Notes: generated by a model not told the origin, from the letters alone. Positions 39,623 through 48,597 are shown, counted from the stretch's first letter. The stretch is 64,000 bases of DNA from Chthoniobacterales bacterium (GCA_013821455.1 JACDGS010000003.1:62001-126000), one strand, 5' to 3'. Numbers and translations: made by a program.

Positions 39623-40303
39623 CTATACCGCGTCAGGATTTGCGGCGATGGCAAATAACTGGCGACGACGCCTAAAAAAAGCCAACAATCGAAAAGCGCA
39701 CCCTCCGAGGCCAATTCTCCTCAGCGGAAACAACCTAGGATGCCAAGCGGACGTGATGACTCGGCACTCATTCACGTTGTAGCCCGACTCAAACAAGACG
39801 TTTGCAAACAAACGAGGCGTCCATGTTTGAAGATGATGGTCGGAGTCTTCACGTGACCAACGATTTTGACGCCGCGCGCGGGGATCATCGATTGGTAGTT
39901 TAACAATTAGGCGTCCGCCTGGCTTCAAATGCTCACGCAATTGCTCGAGGGTTGTACAAACGTCACGAATATGTTCAAGCACGTGGTTACTTATTATAAC
40001 ATCGTATATGATGTCAGCGGGAATTTCACTCAGCGCCGAAAAGACTATCAGATTTTGCTCGCGGGCCAACGATGCGGAGGAGGGATTTACCTCTAAGCCG
40101 TCGGCGCGGCTAACTGTTCGGGAGACCAACCGTAGAATTCCCCCGTTGCCACAACCAAAATCGAGGACAACGTCTCGCTTCTCAAGATAGGGGCGAAAGT
40201 ATTCATAATCGATCTCGTAGCCTATTCCGAAAGGATCAGCTTGTTTTTGTCGTGTATATTTTTCTCCGCGGCCGCCAGTATAGTGATCACTTACTTTCAT
40301 CAA
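39623..40303 (-). CDS. Class I SAM-dependent methyltransferase
   Basis: A 226-residue enzyme. VVLDFGCGNGGILRLVS is motif I, GLEVNPSSASLA motif II, and IIYDVIISNHVLEHIRDV motif IV; the LKPGGRLIVKLPIDDP strand follows. It is 4 bp from both neighbours. Related enzymes in EPS loci methylate sugars or act on lipid-linked intermediates; which is unknown here. Confidence 0.9.
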   Translation of the reverse strand: MMKVSDHYTGGRGEKYTRQKQADPFGIGYEIDYEYFRPYLEKRDVVLDFGCGNGGILRLVSRTVSRADGLEVNPSSASLAREQNLIVFSALSEIPADIIYDVIISNHVLEHIRDVCTTLEQLREHLKPGGRLIVKLPIDDPRARRQNRWSREDSDHHLQTWTPRLFANVLFESGYNVNECRVITSAWHPRLFPLRRIGLGGCAFRLLAFFRRRRQLFAIAANPDAV

Positions 40304-41280
40304 CAGTCTCCGAAAATGCGCGATAGGTCTCTTGCGCTTCCTTCAGGTTTGCGGCCGAGTCGCAACCAACCGAAATAAATTCGCGAACTAACCGCTCTCC
40401 TATTCTTAATTACCTGTCGCAAGTTGCATACCGCCATCTTCCACCAATATGGCTCACGCATCGCCCAACCAAAGCCTTGAAGTGCGGCAAACAGGAATTG
40501 TCGAGCTACTCTATAGATTGTCATTACCAGAACCCACGGTAAAGGGCATCTAAGCCACACGCTCCAGACCTCGTTGCGCGCTTGCAAATGGTGTCGCGGC
40601 ATTTGGTCATCTCGGGAGCTTGCTAAGTAATGCCGGACACGCAGTGTGGGCTCAAACCAAACTCCAAATCCTAAAGCGTAACATTGCAAAGCGTAATCTG
40701 GTTCTTCGTACATATGGCCAAAGAAGACAGGAAAGCCGTCCGACTTAAGATAGACTTCGCGCCTCATAGCAGCGGCGCAGTTAGGGTAGGCGGCAACAAA
40801 CCGCCCGCTCTTCAAATCTGCAGCCGGACCAGAAAACTCACCCTTTTCACCGCGTAATTCCACGAACGTTATCACTCCGGCGTCGGGGTGGGCAACAAAA
40901 ATGCGGACAAGGTGCGGAAGGAAATCGCGGTCCATCGGATAACTGTCATCATCGAGGCTAACGACAATATCGCTCGATGCGGTACGCAGAAGAACGTCGC
41001 GGGAATAAATTGAGCCCCGACGCAACTGATTAGTCATTACCTTACAATGAGGGAATTCCGATTGTAGCATCCCAGTTGTACCATCGGTACATCCATCGGC
41101 ACAAATTAGGATCTCGTTCGGCTGCGGATTCAGTTTTGCGATTTCAAACAAAGTTTGGCGTAGATCACTTGACCGATTATTAGTCGTGATCATGATTGCG
41201 GTAGTGAGGTCCAAATTAGAGTTTGGCGTCACTTTAGGCTTCTCAAGGCTGTAAGGAGTCGTTCGCCGTACCTCTCCCAT
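40300..41280 (-). CDS. Family 2 glycosyltransferase
   Basis: A 326-residue GT-A enzyme. AIMITTNNRSSDLRQTLFEI, ILICADGCTDGTTGML, SDIVVSLDDDSYPMDRDFLP with the DDD metal site, and the acceptor-side GHMYEEPDYALQCYALG. The C-terminal part suggests membrane association. It overlaps the following GT4 gene by 52 bp if the first ATG is used, so a later start (MITTNNR) is possible. Confidence 0.9.
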   Translation of the reverse strand: MGEVRRTTPYSLEKPKVTPNSNLDLTTAIMITTNNRSSDLRQTLFEIAKLNPQPNEILICADGCTDGTTGMLQSEFPHCKVMTNQLRRGSIYSRDVLLRTASSDIVVSLDDDSYPMDRDFLPHLVRIFVAHPDAGVITFVELRGEKGEFSGPAADLKSGRFVAAYPNCAAAMRREVYLKSDGFPVFFGHMYEEPDYALQCYALGFGVWFEPTLRVRHYLASSRDDQMPRHHLQARNEVWSVWLRCPLPWVLVMTIYRVARQFLFAALQGFGWAMREPYWWKMAVCNLRQVIKNRRAVSSRIYFGWLRLGRKPEGSARDLSRIFGDC

Positions 41281-42446
41281 GTGAACTCATACGCCCGCTC
41301 TTTCCCGCTTCTAGCCATTCGGTCTCTCATGACTCGGTCGCTTATGATTTCCTCGATCGCCTCAGCAAGAGCCTCGGCATCTCGCTCGGGAACCAGACGG
41401 CCCTCTTGCCGGTCGCGCAACACAGAGCCCGTGGACCGTGTTGCAACTACGGGCAGGCCGGCAGCCAACGCTTCGTAGATCGCTTCGGCCGATCCTTCAG
41501 CCAAAGAAGGTAAGACAAACAAATCAGCGCGGCGGAACTCCTCCCTGATTTGGTCCCGAGGGAGTCGTCCCAAAAACCTCAGATGCCGACAATCTTCGCG
41601 AGTGGCAATTGATGGCGCCACGTTGCCGGCCACGCGAAATTCGTAATGATGGCCGCCCTCCGCCAGAAGCGCTGCCGCCCGCGCCAGGTAATGAATGCCT
41701 TTGCGCAGTTCTGCTGTCCCCGCGAAGAGGATGCGGCCAGGAATTGGTTCATTCGGGACGGCGAACCAAGCCGGTCCTACGCCGTAGGGCACGACTGTTG
41801 TTTGCTCTTGCCTGACGGCGAAGTTTTCCATGAGGTCATCGCGCACCGCTTCGGAGGGACAAATGAAGTAATCGGTAAAACGAAGTAGAGCATCGTCATC
41901 CCCCACTTCTCGCCGAATGGCGGCATAATCCGGTATGTCCGGTTCCCAATCCGGAAAGAGCAACCGTTCCTCTGCAAGTATACGCTCGGTGCTGAGCAAA
42001 ATATAAACTTCCGAGACTACCTTTAGGCCACGAGCTTTTGCCATTGCTAAAAGTGGGCCGCACTCGCCGAGCATCGAATAAATATGCGTCGCGTCCCCAA
42101 AGCCTTTCCGCACCATTGCGCGACCAAGGTCGTCGGAGTAGCGCAAGTGTCTCCGAAAGCTAGCCGTCCGATCCTGAGAACCCAAAAATTTCCCAACACC
42201 AAAAGCAACCCCTGGTAATGGGAAGGTGCTAGTTTTCTTGCGGATTCTCTCGGGCACCTTCCGGTTCGCCAATCGCGACAAGCTATGGGGAGCAAACGGT
42301 AGCGAGGACCAGGGTGCGAGTAAGGAACCTAGTCCCAAATTACCGGCGATATTGGTGTAGAATGCCTCCAGCATCCCCTCGTCCTCCAGAATAGCTGGCA
42401 CCGCGTAGGCTCGCCGCGCGCCGGTCTGCGCCACGAGAAACCTCAT
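41229..42446 (-). CDS. Family 4 glycosyltransferase
   Basis: ATG 42446 (MRFLVAQTGARRAYAVP) is chosen because its first bases overlap the TGA of the preceding methyltransferase remnant (AATGA). GT-B signatures are RILFAGTAELRKGIHYLARA, YEFRVAGN, and LFVLPSLAEGSAEAIYEALA. SE-x-E-containing variants of this subgroup transfer hexoses. It is an active member of the colinear operon. Confidence 0.91.
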   Translation of the reverse strand: MRFLVAQTGARRAYAVPAILEDEGMLEAFYTNIAGNLGLGSLLAPWSSLPFAPHSLSRLANRKVPERIRKKTSTFPLPGVAFGVGKFLGSQDRTASFRRHLRYSDDLGRAMVRKGFGDATHIYSMLGECGPLLAMAKARGLKVVSEVYILLSTERILAEERLLFPDWEPDIPDYAAIRREVGDDDALLRFTDYFICPSEAVRDDLMENFAVRQEQTTVVPYGVGPAWFAVPNEPIPGRILFAGTAELRKGIHYLARAAALLAEGGHHYEFRVAGNVAPSIATREDCRHLRFLGRLPRDQIREEFRRADLFVLPSLAEGSAEAIYEALAAGLPVVATRSTGSVLRDRQEGRLVPERDAEALAEAIEEIISDRVMRDRMARSGKERAYEFTWERYGERLLTALRSLK

Positions 42447-42682
42447 TGCGACTTGGTCGCGCTGGCAACAATGGTCATCCAAAGACCCGGGACGCGACCA
42501 ACGCCGGTAACCTTGATGTCATCAAAGTTAGCTTCCTTCAACAAAGCTGTCAGCGTCGCACGACTCCAGAGCTTAATATGCCAGCCATCCCATAAGGGAT
42601 TGGCGTGACGATCCCAGCCGCCGATTAGTCCAAGGCGCCATTCACTTTTCCGAGTCTGTTCGTTGAAGACTCTTCTCCTATT
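42443..42682 (-). pseudogene. 3' remnant of a SAM-dependent methyltransferase
   Basis: The minus strand reads RLGLIGGWDRHANPLWDGWH, then IKLWSRATLTALLKEANFDD and VGRVPGLWMTIVAS, stopping at TGA 42443-42445. This is the C-terminal third of a class I methyltransferase ('...HxxPLWDGGHIKFWSxxTLxxLLxEAGF...GRxPxLW'). An in-frame TAA at 42683-42685 blocks extension upstream and no start codon is available. The N-terminal SAM-binding part is missing. It lies between two intact EPS genes. Confidence 0.75.
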
Positions 42683-42707
42683 TTATCCGGTCGCAAAGCA
42701 AACATAC

Positions 42708-43379
42708 TTAACAGTTGAGAAAGGCTCTCGCGAAAATGCGTGCGCCGTGTTTGAAATAAAACGACTGCAACCTTCCTAAAGGATAGTTAGTTCGATTTAA
42801 GAACAGGACATCTCCATGTGTCCTGAAGGACATCACAGCAGGCACGAATCCGAGGTCGACGAGAGTAGATCGGGCCTTCTGGAAGAGATTGTCACCCGAC
42901 CACTCTGGCTCGAAGTCATGAAACTCAACGGTGATCTGCCTTACCTTCCGCCAACAGTCCGCCGGCGTATTCTCAATTAGTTCAAATTCGGCCCCCTCCA
43001 CATCCAGTTTAAGAAGATCGATGCAATCTGAGCCTGCCCTCTTTAGGATTGTCTCCAGAGAGACAGTCTCGACTTCAACAGTTCCGAGTGCCGCCGCCTC
43101 TTGGGATGCAATCGAACTGCTCTCTAGATTATCTCGGAGCTGAAGATTTGCGCGGCCGTCTCTCGCTGCCAGCGCCGCCGATATGACCAGGTCAAATCCC
43201 GAGTCTTCCAGAGCCCCGGCAAGATCAGGGTTCGCCTCAATCAGGACGCAACGACACCCCAGCTCTTTCTTCAGGATTGCGCTAAATTCGCCTCTATGGG
43301 CACCGGCATCGACAATCAAGGATCGAGAATTTAAGACATCAACACGAACGTGATGTCCTCGGATGCTCCGTAGTTTCAT
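42708..43379 (-). CDS. FkbM-family methyltransferase
   Basis: A 223-residue protein with all FkbM features: SLIVDAGAHRGEFSAILKKE, CVLIEANPDLAGAL, EVETVSLETILKRAG, DLLKLDVEGAEFELIENTPA. It starts 4 bp inside the end of the Wzx-like gene. Predicted to O-methylate a sugar hydroxyl. In contrast to the copy at 36855-37717 this one is intact. Confidence 0.92.
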   Translation of the reverse strand: MKLRSIRGHHVRVDVLNSRSLIVDAGAHRGEFSAILKKELGCRCVLIEANPDLAGALEDSGFDLVISAALAARDGRANLQLRDNLESSSIASQEAAALGTVEVETVSLETILKRAGSDCIDLLKLDVEGAEFELIENTPADCWRKVRQITVEFHDFEPEWSGDNLFQKARSTLVDLGFVPAVMSFRTHGDVLFLNRTNYPLGRLQSFYFKHGARIFARAFLNC

Positions 43380-44938
43380 CGCCCGGGCGAAATGCAGGAA
43401 ACCAGCGCCGCGATTCGCACCCTGATAACAACACGCTCCTGTTTAGTGAGGACCAAACACGCGCAAGCGGCGACAAAGATTACGCCGGTTGCCGATGCCA
43501 CGGCGATAACCCGCTGGAGAGGGGATCGCTCGGAGAGCAGAAGCGCAGTTCCGTAGGACGCCGCTAGGGCAAGCGCGGCCCACGCGAGTGACGGCCCGAC
43601 CACGTCATATACGTACTGGAAAAAAGGTATCTGCAACCGCCTCAATCCGCGAAAGACGGTATACCAGTGATTAGTAACAAGGAGTGCAACGAGAGTACCA
43701 AGTGCCAATCCGACAAGTCCAAAGTATCGCATCAAGATTAAGGCAAGAGCGACTTTCAATAGGCCCGCCGCAATTGAAGAGAGCGCAAATGCCTCATCGT
43801 TTGTCGCACGGGAGCTAGTCGAGATGATGTAGCTTTGTGCCTCCAGTGTTTCATAGATAAGGAAGATAAGTAGCACACCGAAGCCAACAAAATTTCCTTG
43901 TCCCAACCACAGGTCGAATAACTGCCGCCCGATCGACATCAAAAAAGCAAAACCACAAAGCATAATCAACAAACCGAGTCGGGTGTTTCGTTCGACCAGA
44001 CGGCGTACTCCATTCAAATCCCCGGCTTGCCAGAGATGACTGATGAAGACGGAAGACGCCAAACCGAACGTGACAGCAAGCACGGTGATATTGTGCACGA
44101 GGATGTAGGCGGCCCTAAAAGCGGGAATACTTTCCGTGCCTTTACTACTGGCGATGAAAAATTGGTCAGTACTAAAAACCAAGGCGGTCCCAGCGGCTGT
44201 TAGCCAGGCTCGAAAAGCTAATCCCGGCACTCCCTGTAGAAGGTCGCGATTCCACCTGCCACCTCTGACAAATAACTCTGGGCGTCGTCGATAAGCCAGC
44301 CAACGCGTTAAATAACGCGCTACCACGGCACCTGCGGTAGCAACACACGCTAGGGCGATGAGTCGCCCCCCAAGGAGAACAACGACAATTTGAACAGAAA
44401 GTGTGACTGCGCTGGCGAAGCTCGCAACCAGGGCGTCCCATCCCACGTAGCCAATCCCCAAGAGCAGGCAGTCCCAGATGGCCGCGAGAAGGTTCAAGGA
44501 TTGGCTAGCGCATAAGATTGTCCAAGCTATCCATACCGTCTGATAACTGACACCTAACGGATGAAGGTCTCGCAAATACAGGAAACCCGCTGCCCACGAT
44601 AGTAAGAAGACCCCGGCGGCTAAGAAGTAGTATATTCTCCGCCCGCTCGCGACGAGGTCTGCTATCTCGCCGACTGTTTCTGAACTTAGGGGTGCGTCAG
44701 GATTGGTGCCGCTTTTGCCTTTTGCGAGTGCAATGCGCCGAGTAAGAGTGATCGTTAAGCCGAAGTCGAGAATCCCCATTGCGGCCCAGCTTTGACCCAG
44801 AAGAAGCCACAGTCCCAGTTCTTCCTTAGGGAGATGCCTGAACAGAACGGGTAGAATGGTCAAGCCCAAGACAATCGATACACCCCGGCTTAGCCAAGTA
44901 GCGCTCGCGCCAAAGATGATTCGGGCGCTAATACTCAT
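43376..44938 (-). CDS. Wzx-like lipid-linked glycan flippase
   Basis: A 520-residue protein with about 12-14 TM helices. Opening segments ARIIFGASATWLSRGVSIVL and LTILPVLFRHLPKEELGLWL match the polysaccharide biosynthesis/MATE-like flippase fold. A mid segment, FSTDQFFIASSKGTESIPAF, is the usual TM7 region. It moves undecaprenyl-linked repeat units across the inner membrane. It is the first gene of the ~14-kb minus-strand operon. Its upstream region (44939-45229) has an imperfect hairpin (CCGTGAG..CACACGG) and no recognised promoter. Confidence 0.9.
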   Translation of the reverse strand: MSISARIIFGASATWLSRGVSIVLGLTILPVLFRHLPKEELGLWLLLGQSWAAMGILDFGLTITLTRRIALAKGKSGTNPDAPLSSETVGEIADLVASGRRIYYFLAAGVFLLSWAAGFLYLRDLHPLGVSYQTVWIAWTILCASQSLNLLAAIWDCLLLGIGYVGWDALVASFASAVTLSVQIVVVLLGGRLIALACVATAGAVVARYLTRWLAYRRRPELFVRGGRWNRDLLQGVPGLAFRAWLTAAGTALVFSTDQFFIASSKGTESIPAFRAAYILVHNITVLAVTFGLASSVFISHLWQAGDLNGVRRLVERNTRLGLLIMLCGFAFLMSIGRQLFDLWLGQGNFVGFGVLLIFLIYETLEAQSYIISTSSRATNDEAFALSSIAAGLLKVALALILMRYFGLVGLALGTLVALLVTNHWYTVFRGLRRLQIPFFQYVYDVVGPSLAWAALALAASYGTALLLSERSPLQRVIAVASATGVIFVAACACLVLTKQERVVIRVRIAALVSCISPGR

Positions 44939-45229
44939 TTACTACACCTTTTCGTCTCCGGAAACCTTCAACCGTGAGTCTTTCCCACACGGTTGAGGAT
45001 TCGAAAGCGGAATGAAAGTTCTTAGAAGCCCAAGTAGGCAGTCGCGCTCTGACATTGAACTTGAAGCTTCGATCCCATGCTGGCTAACACGCTATAAAAT
45101 GATTTTTGCTAACTCTGTCGTGTGCATCCTACGGCCTGAAAACGGAACTGCTAAGGACGCGGGGCAAATGCCGAATGCAAAGCTTTCAACCTTTTGAAGC
45201 TGTAGAAGCCGGACTGAGACCCTTTCCGA

Positions 45230-45543
45230 GCATTCGGAAACTCTTTCCAAGCATTCATGAGTCGTGTTCAAGCATTCAAAAGCCGCTCTTAAGCAGTCGG
45301 AGGCGTTCCATAAGCATTCAGAACAGCTTCCAAGCATTCAAAAGTCCCGCCCGAGCATTCGGAAGCCAGTCTTGAGCATTTAAAAGCACCATCCGAGCAC
45401 CGGTAGCCGCGCTCGAAACGTCGGGAGGCACCGCCGCACGGTCCGGCGCCATTTCCGACATGTCGGAAGACCTTTCCAACATGTAGGAAGAGCTTGCCTT
45501 TATGTCGGAAGAGCCTGCCCACAAGACGGAAAAGGCCTCTAAC
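45230..45543. repeat. Degenerate 21-bp tandem array, about 15 units
   Basis: Units start at 45230, 45251, 45272, 45293, 45314 (20 bp), 45334, 45355, 45376, 45397, 45418, 45439, 45460, 45481, 45502 and 45523. Early units read GCATTCggaagccNNTTCCAA; later units drift to ATGTCGGAAGAGCCT. The period is 7 codons. On the minus strand it gives FECLNTT, HECLERV, SECSERV, LFLHVGK and VFRHVGN; on the plus strand FPSIRKL and FPSIHES. Both readings are open over much of the array. The flanks (44939-45229, 45544-45665) hold no gene. No spacer structure, so it is not CRISPR. Confidence 0.85.
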
Positions 45544-45665
45544 AAGCGCGGGACAGAGTTCTCACATGTCCAAAAAGGATCGGTCATCCGGCTCAGGATC
45601 TTGAGGCTCGAAATGCTATCTGGTTTTTTCCTGCACTTTGGCCGCGCACACCGCACACCTGAATT

Positions 45666-46076
45666 TCAGCTTTCAGCCCTCTCGTCTCCGAGCCGCTCCG
45701 CGCAGAATCGATATATTTCTTCCGCAAGCGCCAAGGCGTGCTCGGCTTCCTGCGGTGTCGGGTCGGGGCCGTCGCCCGGATAACGAAATTCGTCGGATAA
45801 GGGCGTTAACTCTTTGGCGTAGGGTTGGAATTGTTCAAAGTCGGCGGTGGAAGAACTGCAAAGCTCCACGAGCCGTTCAAGCGTGTGCGTTTTGGGGAAA
45901 ATAGTTTCCTGCGAGGTTAGATAAGCCTTGAACGCCTTTTCCGCTCCCTGCTGGCAATGGTAGGCAGCGATGTCGAGATAGGGGTGATCGCCGCGAATCA
46001 AAATCCGGGCGGCGGCCAGATCGGAAGAGGCTTTCCGCAGCCAAGACTGAGCTAGCTGCAAAGATTCAGGCGACAT
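45666..46076 (-). CDS. HEPN-domain protein
   Basis: A 136-residue helical protein. AQSWLRKASSDLAAARILIR, AAYHCQQGAEKAFKAYLTSQ, TLERLVELCSS are the standard HEPN_DUF86-like/HEPN (PF05168) signature ('A..hL..A...L..a......AayhaQQAaEkalKA.L'). The usual RX4-6H is replaced by H-x-L-x-x-L here, so it belongs to the HEPN class without an obvious RNase motif. It overlaps the fused nucleotidyltransferase gene by 11 bp. Confidence 0.88.
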   Translation of the reverse strand: MSPESLQLAQSWLRKASSDLAAARILIRGDHPYLDIAAYHCQQGAEKAFKAYLTSQETIFPKTHTLERLVELCSSSTADFEQFQPYAKELTPLSDEFRYPGDGPDPTPQEAEHALALAEEIYRFCAERLGDERAES

Positions 46077-46740
46077 CGTGGAGCGTAATTCCCTCTCTGG
46101 CTACGGCGCTGGAAAGGGAGCACGGAGCTTTTAGTTCGCGCTCCCATTCCTCCCTCGTTAGAACAATGACGTCGCTCGGAAAGGTGAGACCGTCGATCGC
46201 ATATCGCGCCTCCACCGCTCGCTGGTAACGTGTTTTATTCGACTCCGCCACGACGACGAGGAAGTCCAAGTCGCTATCGGGTCCGGCGCTCCCGCGAGCG
46301 TAGGAACCAAAGAGATAAACCTGACTGGTTCCGAGCCGTTCGGATAGGCGTCGGCTTATCTCGTAGGCTGCTGGCGGGATCGAATCTTTGTTGACAGCGG
46401 TCGCCGGGGCCACTGCTTTTTCATTTCCAGTCTCGCCGCCTTCGTGGCCGTCGCTCCGCCGATCCAGCGCCTGCTCGAAGCTGACTAACTCGCGCAGGAG
46501 GGAGTTGTAGCGCGAGTACGGATCGCCGCCCTCGTCCAGCAGAAGACGATAAAGTTCTCGTTCCGGCTCTTCTATTTTGTGTTTCAAGCTCGCATCCAGC
46601 ATGCCGTGCTGGATTAACCGGGGAGATGCGATCGCTGCGAGGCAGGCTTCGATAGTAATAAATCCAGAGGCGAGGTCACTTAACCCCTGCCGCACGAGCG
46701 GTCCGCCAGGGATCGCTTTGCTCCAGTCACTGGTTTGCAT
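46066..46740 (-). CDS. Fusion: unknown N-terminal domain + MNT nucleotidyltransferase
   Basis: A 224-residue protein. Residues 1-100 (VRQGLSDLASGFITIEACLA, PRLIQHGM, GGDPYSRYNSLLRELVSFEQ) form a separate helical domain. Residues about 120-224 are an MNT domain with QVYLFGSYARGSAGPDSDLD. The N-terminal part resembles the short stand-alone partner usually found next to DUF6036 nucleotidyltransferases, which is the gene just upstream. The antitoxin of the HEPN pair and the partner of the upstream gene thus appear fused. Overlaps: 14 bp upstream and 11 bp downstream. A three-gene coupled module. Confidence 0.8.
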   Translation of the reverse strand: MQTSDWSKAIPGGPLVRQGLSDLASGFITIEACLAAIASPRLIQHGMLDASLKHKIEEPERELYRLLLDEGGDPYSRYNSLLRELVSFEQALDRRSDGHEGGETGNEKAVAPATAVNKDSIPPAAYEISRRLSERLGTSQVYLFGSYARGSAGPDSDLDFLVVVAESNKTRYQRAVEARYAIDGLTFPSDVIVLTREEWERELKAPCSLSSAVAREGITLHDVA

Positions 46741-47254
46741 CGCAGAACTGTTGGACCGAGCGGCGAAAACTTGGAGGATCCACGGCGGGATAACGAATCA
46801 GCTGGGGCTCGATGAGGGCAAACATCTTCTTGAGTTCCTTGAGTTCAATCAATCCATCCTTCAGCATGGCCCTGACATCGGTGAGATCGCGCTCGTGCCG
46901 CCGTTGCAGCTTGGATAATGCCTGCGCGTAGGGATCGTAGTGAAAGAAGTCGAGGAGGCCGTGGTGCGCGATGAATATGCTCCGCTCTCGCCATCCCGGA
47001 AGCGGGGGGATGAAGTCATCTGGACTGGCGAGTTCGACGTTGACCGAGAGTTCGTCTTTGATCGCGGAGATCGCTTCGAAAAGTCCTTCGGGCTCCGGGT
47101 CGGCTTTGAGGTCAATATCGATCGTGGAGATTCGCCATTGGTAGAGAATAGCCGTCGCTCCGCCCGTGAAATAGATTCGGCCCGCGCCGCGGACCCGCTG
47201 GCCGAGAGCGGACATGAATGACTCAATCCGCTCTTTGTCGCTCTCAGCACGCAC
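46727..47254 (-). CDS. DUF6036/AbiEii-like nucleotidyltransferase
   Basis: A 175-residue protein. IYFTGGATAILYQWRISTID followed by ID-x-K is the GG..A-x(n)-TxDIDL pattern of AbiEii-type nucleotidyltransferases. Then FIAHHGLLDFFHYDPYAQAL, SKLQRRHERDLTDVRAML. Members occur in phage-defence TA systems (AbiEii) and with small partner proteins. It is the first gene of a three-gene overlapping set with the fused MNT protein and the HEPN protein. Confidence 0.82.
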   Translation of the reverse strand: MRAESDKERIESFMSALGQRVRGAGRIYFTGGATAILYQWRISTIDIDLKADPEPEGLFEAISAIKDELSVNVELASPDDFIPPLPGWRERSIFIAHHGLLDFFHYDPYAQALSKLQRRHERDLTDVRAMLKDGLIELKELKKMFALIEPQLIRYPAVDPPSFRRSVQQFCDANQ

Positions 47255-47496
47255 GCAAGGAATGAAGCTTTGCTTCCACCAAATGTCATAGCTTATCTTG
47301 CGGTGGGAGGAACCGGGGAAAGGAAAGTTGAAAGCGGAGAGCAGCAGTTAGGACTTGTCGCAAGTGCGGCGGATCATTGTGGTCATGATTGCGATAAGCT
47401 CAGAGATTTAAAGTTTAAGTCGAAAGTTAAAGTTTAAGGGAAATGCCCAAATGCAACGGGCCTTAAACTTAACCTTGCCACTTAAACTCCCCTCTC

Positions 47497-47847
47497 TCAG
47501 CTCATCGAGCGTATAAGACCCCAAAGCATTCGGGAGAGCTCGCGACATTCCGTAACCATTCGCTCAGATTTTTCAGCCGTGACGTAGCCTAATTCGCCAG
47601 CGATAATAATTTGGGTCCGAAGTTCTCCAGCCGATCCTTTGGCGTAGCCGAGAAATTGTCGGAACTCTGCGCGACCGGATCTTTCCGCTCCTTCACTGAT
47701 GTTGGAGGGAACAGATATCGCGCTGCGAGTAATTTGATCCCGAAAACCGTAATCGCGGCAATCCCGGAGGAGGACACAGATTTCGATCGCAAGTAATTTG
47801 GAGCGCTGCCAAACCTCCAGATCCTCAAAATTACTACCTTCGCTCAT
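47497..47847 (-). CDS. Four-helix-bundle protein (23S IVP family)
   Basis: A 116-residue protein: FEDLEVWQRSKLLAIEICVL, FRDQITRSAISVPSNISEGA, ERSGRAEFRQFLGYAKGSAG, ELRTQIIIAGELGYV. This is the canonical TIGR02436 pattern. Function unknown. Second of three paralogues in the window. The region 47255-47496 before it holds AAGTTTAAG-type short repeats and no gene. Confidence 0.93.
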   Translation of the reverse strand: MSEGSNFEDLEVWQRSKLLAIEICVLLRDCRDYGFRDQITRSAISVPSNISEGAERSGRAEFRQFLGYAKGSAGELRTQIIIAGELGYVTAEKSERMVTECRELSRMLWGLIRSMS

Positions 47848-47947
47848 CGAAACCGTGCAAGTTTAATGGGAAGTTTAAGGTCGGGGTCTCGAAGTGGCAC
47901 CCTCATTCATTCCGCTTAAACTTCGACTTGGCTCTTAACCAGCGAGA

Positions 47948-48499
47948 TTGATAGTTTTAAGCTCTAACGTGAATCTCGCCGAATACGATAACTCCGATTT
48001 CGACCGTGGTGCGTCGAGCTTGCAAGAATTCTGTTGGCTACTTGCGCGCTTGATGTTCTTCCAAACCAACCTGCCATGGCCGTCACCCTTAAGAGTGGGA
48101 ATGCTCCGCCTATTTGGAGCGAGGATCGGGAACGGCGTGGTCATTCGTGGGAACGTGAACATTTCCTTTCCCTGGCGCCTAACTATCGGCGACCATGTAT
48201 GGATCGGTGAGGATGTGGGCATTCTGACCCTCGCACCCGTGCTTATCGAATCGAATGTCTGCATTTCGCAGCGCGCTTATCTCTGCACCGGCTCGCACGA
48301 CTTTCGCTCGGAGACTTTCGATTTGGTGACTCGCCCGATCACGATCCGCTCTGGAAGCTGGATCGCGGCCGGCGCAGTTATCTTGCCGGGCGTGGAGATT
48401 GGGCCCCATTCGTTGGTTGCGGCTGGCAGTGTGGTTAATCGGGATGTCCCGTCTTCGACGGTTGTGCGCGGGAATCCGGCAGCACCCATCGGGAAGTAA
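47948..48499 (+). CDS. WcaF-like hexapeptide acetyltransferase
   Basis: TTG 47948 is used as start; an ATG is not available before the conserved YDNSDFDRGAS. The pattern DFDRGASSLQEFCWLLARLM, RLFGARIGNGVVIRGNVNIS, FPWRLTIGDHVWIGEDVGIL, YLCTGSHDFRSETFDL and GVEIGPHSLVAAGSVV matches the colanic-acid WcaF group with a left-handed beta-helix. It transfers acetyl from acetyl-CoA to an EPS sugar or lipid-linked unit. It is an isolated + strand gene in the island. Confidence 0.9.
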   Translation: MIVLSSNVNLAEYDNSDFDRGASSLQEFCWLLARLMFFQTNLPWPSPLRVGMLRLFGARIGNGVVIRGNVNISFPWRLTIGDHVWIGEDVGILTLAPVLIESNVCISQRAYLCTGSHDFRSETFDLVTRPITIRSGSWIAAGAVILPGVEIGPHSLVAAGSVVNRDVPSSTVVRGNPAAPIGK

Positions 48500-48597
48500 G
48501 AACTAGGACACCGAAAACTCACCACTCACTCCTTAACCCTACTCTCGCTTTTTCCGTGACTTTTCACTTTCGGCTGCGTTACGGGTTGCAGCTACTC

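Noticed and set aside
45289-45522. Minus-strand heptapeptide ORF (LFRHKGK...) as a real gene
   Set aside because: It lies wholly in the 21-bp array, with no conserved flank or start signal; kept only as a repeat observation.
45230-45543. CRISPR array
   Set aside because: Units are contiguous at 21 bp with no spacers and degenerate sequence, and there are no cas genes.
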